Part shown: positions 62,200 through 64,000 of the stretch, one piece after another
How the letters are laid out: the number at the start of each line of letters is the position of its first letter
How positions within the stretch are numbered: position 1 is the first letter of the stretch
NCBI GenBank assembly: GCA_026389335.1
Contig: JAPLIB010000015.1
Coordinates: 1 to 64,000, forward strand
Source: Cyanobacteriota bacterium
GTDB lineage: Bacteria > Cyanobacteriota > Cyanobacteriia > PCC-6307 > Cyanobiaceae
Length of the DNA stretch: 64,000 nt
Reading direction: 5' to 3'
The notes under the pieces: model-generated
What the model saw: only the letters and a program-made list of their open reading frames with translations
What the model was told of the DNA's origin: nothing
The model's database searches: none
Position numbers and translations under genes: made by a program

Positions 62200-63138
62200 A
62201 TGGCCTTCTGGTGGGTCAACCACAAGCAGACCTTCAAGGAAGAAATTCAAGGAAGTTTTGTGTGGTCACCGAAGACCAATGCCAACGGCGCCCGCAATGT
62301 GAGCTATGACAACCTCACCCGCTGTGCGCGGGGAGATGTGGTGTTCAGCTATGCGAATGGCCGGATCAGCCAGATCGGAATGGTGGAAACGGTGGCGATC
62401 ACTGCGCAGAAGCCCCTGGAATTCGGAAAAGCCGGGGAGAATTGGAATCCGGAGGGATGGTTGGTGCGGGTGAACTGGTGGCCTCTGCAGTACCCTATAG
62501 TTCCTCAGAATTTCTTTGAGCTGCTGCAGCCGCTGTTACCCAAGCGTCACAGCCCGATCAGCACCACAAGCGGACGAGGCAATCAGGGCATCTATTTGGC
62601 TGAGCTGAGCGAAGTGCTGGGCCAGCTGCTGCTAAGGCTGATCGAGGAGCACGCTGACCCGGCTGTACGAGTTCATCTGATTGTGCTGACTGAGGAAGGC
62701 GACTACACAGCCGCTCTGCTGAGCGACATGCAGCAGTTGCAGAAAGTGCCCAGCATCACGGAGCGCGATGCGCTCACCAAGGCACGGCTGGGGCAAGGAT
62801 TGTTCCGTCATGAAGTAGCAAAGCTTGAACCGTCTTGCCGTGTGACAGGGATGGCGAGGCAGGAGTTTCTGATCGCGAGTCACATCAAGCCTTGGCGCGA
62901 CTGCGACAATAATGAGCGACTGAGCGGTGCCAACGGGCTGCTGCTCTCACCCCATGTGGACAAGCTATTTGACCGGCACTGGATCAGTTTGGATTCCAGC
63001 GGCCAGCTCCTCTGCGAGCACGAGGCTGCACGCGAGGCGTTGCGCTGCTGGGGGATAGATGGAGCCAATCTGATCCGACCCTTCAACAGGGAACAGGAGC
63101 AGTTTCTGCAGGCTCACCGCGAGGCGCTGCGGCACTGA
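62200..63138 (+). CDS. EVE-like/HNH restriction endonuclease
   Basis: 312 residues. The N-terminus FWWVNHKQTFKEEIQGSFVW and RCARGDVVFSYANGRISQIG looks like an EVE/PUA-type domain, which in relatives reads modified cytosine. The C-terminal half is an HNH_2 nuclease: SCRVTGMARQEFLIASHIKP, W-R-D-C-D-N-N-x-R-L-S-x-x-NGLLLSPHVDKLFDRHW. Proteins of this domain order are modification-dependent (type IV) restriction enzymes. It would protect the host or element from phages with modified DNA. It stands alone with no methylase, as expected for type IV. Confidence 0.87.
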   Translation: MAFWWVNHKQTFKEEIQGSFVWSPKTNANGARNVSYDNLTRCARGDVVFSYANGRISQIGMVETVAITAQKPLEFGKAGENWNPEGWLVRVNWWPLQYPIVPQNFFELLQPLLPKRHSPISTTSGRGNQGIYLAELSEVLGQLLLRLIEEHADPAVRVHLIVLTEEGDYTAALLSDMQQLQKVPSITERDALTKARLGQGLFRHEVAKLEPSCRVTGMARQEFLIASHIKPWRDCDNNERLSGANGLLLSPHVDKLFDRHWISLDSSGQLLCEHEAAREALRCWGIDGANLIRPFNREQEQFLQAHREALRH

Positions 63139-63503
63139 TCCGGCTCTAGCAGGAAGCGCTTGATGAAAGCGTTCAGAGACAGAACCTCGCAACGGGGCAT
63201 CAAGCTATCGCTCCCGGGCAGCCGACGCCAGACCTGCACCTGAAGCTCAGCGTTTGGCTGCTGTTGGAATTCCACTCGGTAGCGGTACGCCGCATCAGTT
63301 GGGGCGTCGGGACCTGCCAGGGGGATGCTGCCGGGCTGCGTGTTCACGAAGCAGGTAGGGAACTCAGCCAGCTGACCGCAGATCCGTAAGGCTGCGGCAA
63401 ACCGCCAGGCGGCGCCTGTGGGGTAGCCATCGTGGTGGAGGTAGAGATAACGGTCGGGCTGGCCGGGGAAGCCGGAGAAGCTGTAGGTGGCAGGTGTTGT
63501 CAA
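63114..63503 (-). CDS. Hypothetical protein
   Basis: 129 residues, TTG start (MTTPATYSFSGFPGQPDRYL). It contains a compact alpha/beta stretch YLYLHHDGYPTGAAWRFAAA, VNTQPGSIPLAGPDAPTDAA, and VEFQQQPNAELQVQVWRRLP. I do not recognise the family. Its 3' end overlaps the HNH gene tail-to-tail by 25 bases. It begins a group of small minus-strand genes near the right edge. Confidence 0.6.
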   Translation of the reverse strand: MTTPATYSFSGFPGQPDRYLYLHHDGYPTGAAWRFAAALRICGQLAEFPTCFVNTQPGSIPLAGPDAPTDAAYRYRVEFQQQPNAELQVQVWRRLPGSDSLMPRCEVLSLNAFIKRFLLEPDQCRSASR

Positions 63504-63546
63504 AACGTATTGGCGACGCTCTGTTCTTGTGCCACCGCTGTATCAA

Positions 63547-63699
63547 CTAAAGATCCCCCATGTGCCCCTCGCGATCGAGGAACAGCACCCGCAGCAGCTG
63601 GCCAGCTGTGCCCAGCAGATGGACGGAAACCACTCGGATCGGACACTGGCGCTCGATTGACCTGTGGCCTGGCTGAGCGGGGAAGAGAGGGCGAGCCAT
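63547..63699 (-). CDS. Possible small protein (about 50 residues)
   Basis: From ATG 63699 the frame reads MARPLFPAQPGHRSIERQCP, then IRVVSVHLLGTAGQLLRVLF and LDREGHMGDL. The alternating hydrophobic pattern looks like a real beta-alpha fragment. The rest of 63700-63866 shows no convincing gene. Low confidence because of size. Confidence 0.38.
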   Translation of the reverse strand: MARPLFPAQPGHRSIERQCPIRVVSVHLLGTAGQLLRVLFLDREGHMGDL

Positions 63700-63866
63700 G
63701 GCAGGGATGGCGAACGACACCACCGCTGCGTCCCGGTGAAGCCAGCGCCGCGCAAGGGTCGCGGAACGCAGTGGAGCGACTTGCTTCAGCCCTTGCGTGG
63801 TGCGGGAGCCGGGGCAGGCCGGGTGGCGTGATCGCCAGCCCCCAGGGCTCAGCCGGATCTGAGGGC

Positions 63867-64000
63867 TCAGTAGTCCTCGGGGAACAGCACGGTGGTGATG
63901 GGCCCATCGCCTTGGCCGCGGAGGTCTTCCGTGATCACCCAGATGGTGCCGTGCTCTGGTGTGTCGTAGCTGGAGAAGAGGCGGCCTTCCGCATGGGAGT
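63867..64000 (-). CDS. Partial small protein, C-terminal end only
   Basis: The last 43 codons of a minus-strand gene cut by the window edge: SHAEGRLFSSYDTPEHGTIW, VITEDLRGQGDGPITTVLFP, ending EDY. This resembles the ends of small plasmid and phage proteins (WVITE-x-D-x-TTVLLP-x-x-Y), family not recognised. Confidence 0.55.
   Translation of the reverse strand, partial: SHAEGRLFSSYDTPEHGTIWVITEDLRGQGDGPITTVLFPEDY

Larger units (their letters stand above)
36889..64000. mobile_element. Left part of a prophage-like integrated element
   Basis: Starts at the tRNA-Arg fragment and runs past the right edge. It holds a Fic gene, two paralogous unknown genes, terminase subunits, an interrupted sigma-like gene, and portal-, scaffold-, capsid- and fibre-type genes, with antisense cargo (HTH/PIN pair, unknown two-gene cassette) and a plus-strand EVE-like/HNH nuclease. 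No tail tape-measure, lysis or integrase gene of its own is visible, so the window shows only part of it, or it is a reduced element. Confidence 0.75.

Noticed and set aside
63500-63907. 135-codon minus-strand frame at the right edge
   Set aside because: Pro/Ser/Arg-rich composition; two other frames in the same stretch (63547-63699 and 63867-64000) look more protein-like.

Overview
The window is GC-rich cyanobacterial DNA, most like the Cyanobium/Synechococcus picocyanobacteria. The evidence is a ferredoxin-type haem oxygenase, the glycolate dehydrogenase subunits GlcE and GlcF, glycogen phosphorylase, NADP isocitrate dehydrogenase and a large surface-polysaccharide cluster. Assignments come from reading motifs and gene order only; no database search was run.

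Bases 1-36840 are chromosomal. A five-gene minus-strand glycosyltransferase operon (5364 to 632) is joined by 4-10 base overlaps. pcrA/uvrD and a companion gene follow on the plus strand. A second minus-strand polysaccharide block (17268 to 9126) holds two tandem multi-membrane paralogues, a GT-B-like protein, kdsC, kdsA, an ABC exporter and a glycosyltransferase, with haem oxygenase just upstream. Next come icd, an acyltransferase, glcF, a four-carbon acid sugar kinase, glcE, a mutarotase, an alpha/beta hydrolase, a frameshifted small membrane gene, an isoprenylcysteine-methyltransferase-like gene, a CPA2 antiporter, glgP and several small genes.

From about 36842 to the right edge is the left part of a large integrated element. 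It starts at the 3' half of a tRNA-Arg(CCU) gene, which looks like an attachment-site remnant. It carries a Fic protein with an inverted-repeat operator, two paralogous proteins of unknown family, and a plus-strand phage head module: small and large terminase, a sigma-70-like gene, a portal-like gene, a scaffold-like gene, the major capsid gene and fibre/decoration genes. Minus-strand cargo sits between these genes: an HTH/PIN toxin-antitoxin pair, a two-gene cassette of unknown function, and small ORFs near the right edge. A plus-strand EVE-like/HNH nuclease gene follows the fibre genes.

The central observation is that the sigma-like gene is cut in two by a 9.2 kb element (about 42567-51765). 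Its ends share only a CG dinucleotide. Removing the element restores an open frame through the conserved INGEIR/HYLRD core of sigma region 2. The inner element encodes a large serine recombinase next to its right end, an AAA replication ATPase, ribbon-helix-helix proteins, a ParB-like protein, an HTH protein and its own HK97-type protease-capsid fusion. It therefore looks like a capsid-encoding phage satellite or phage remnant inside the sigma gene of a prophage-like element. An identical 11-base motif (TCGGCAATAGG) occurs four times ahead of the outer element's structural genes and is a candidate late promoter for that sigma factor. Together these suggest an excision-controlled switch for structural gene expression. 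That functional reading is inference.
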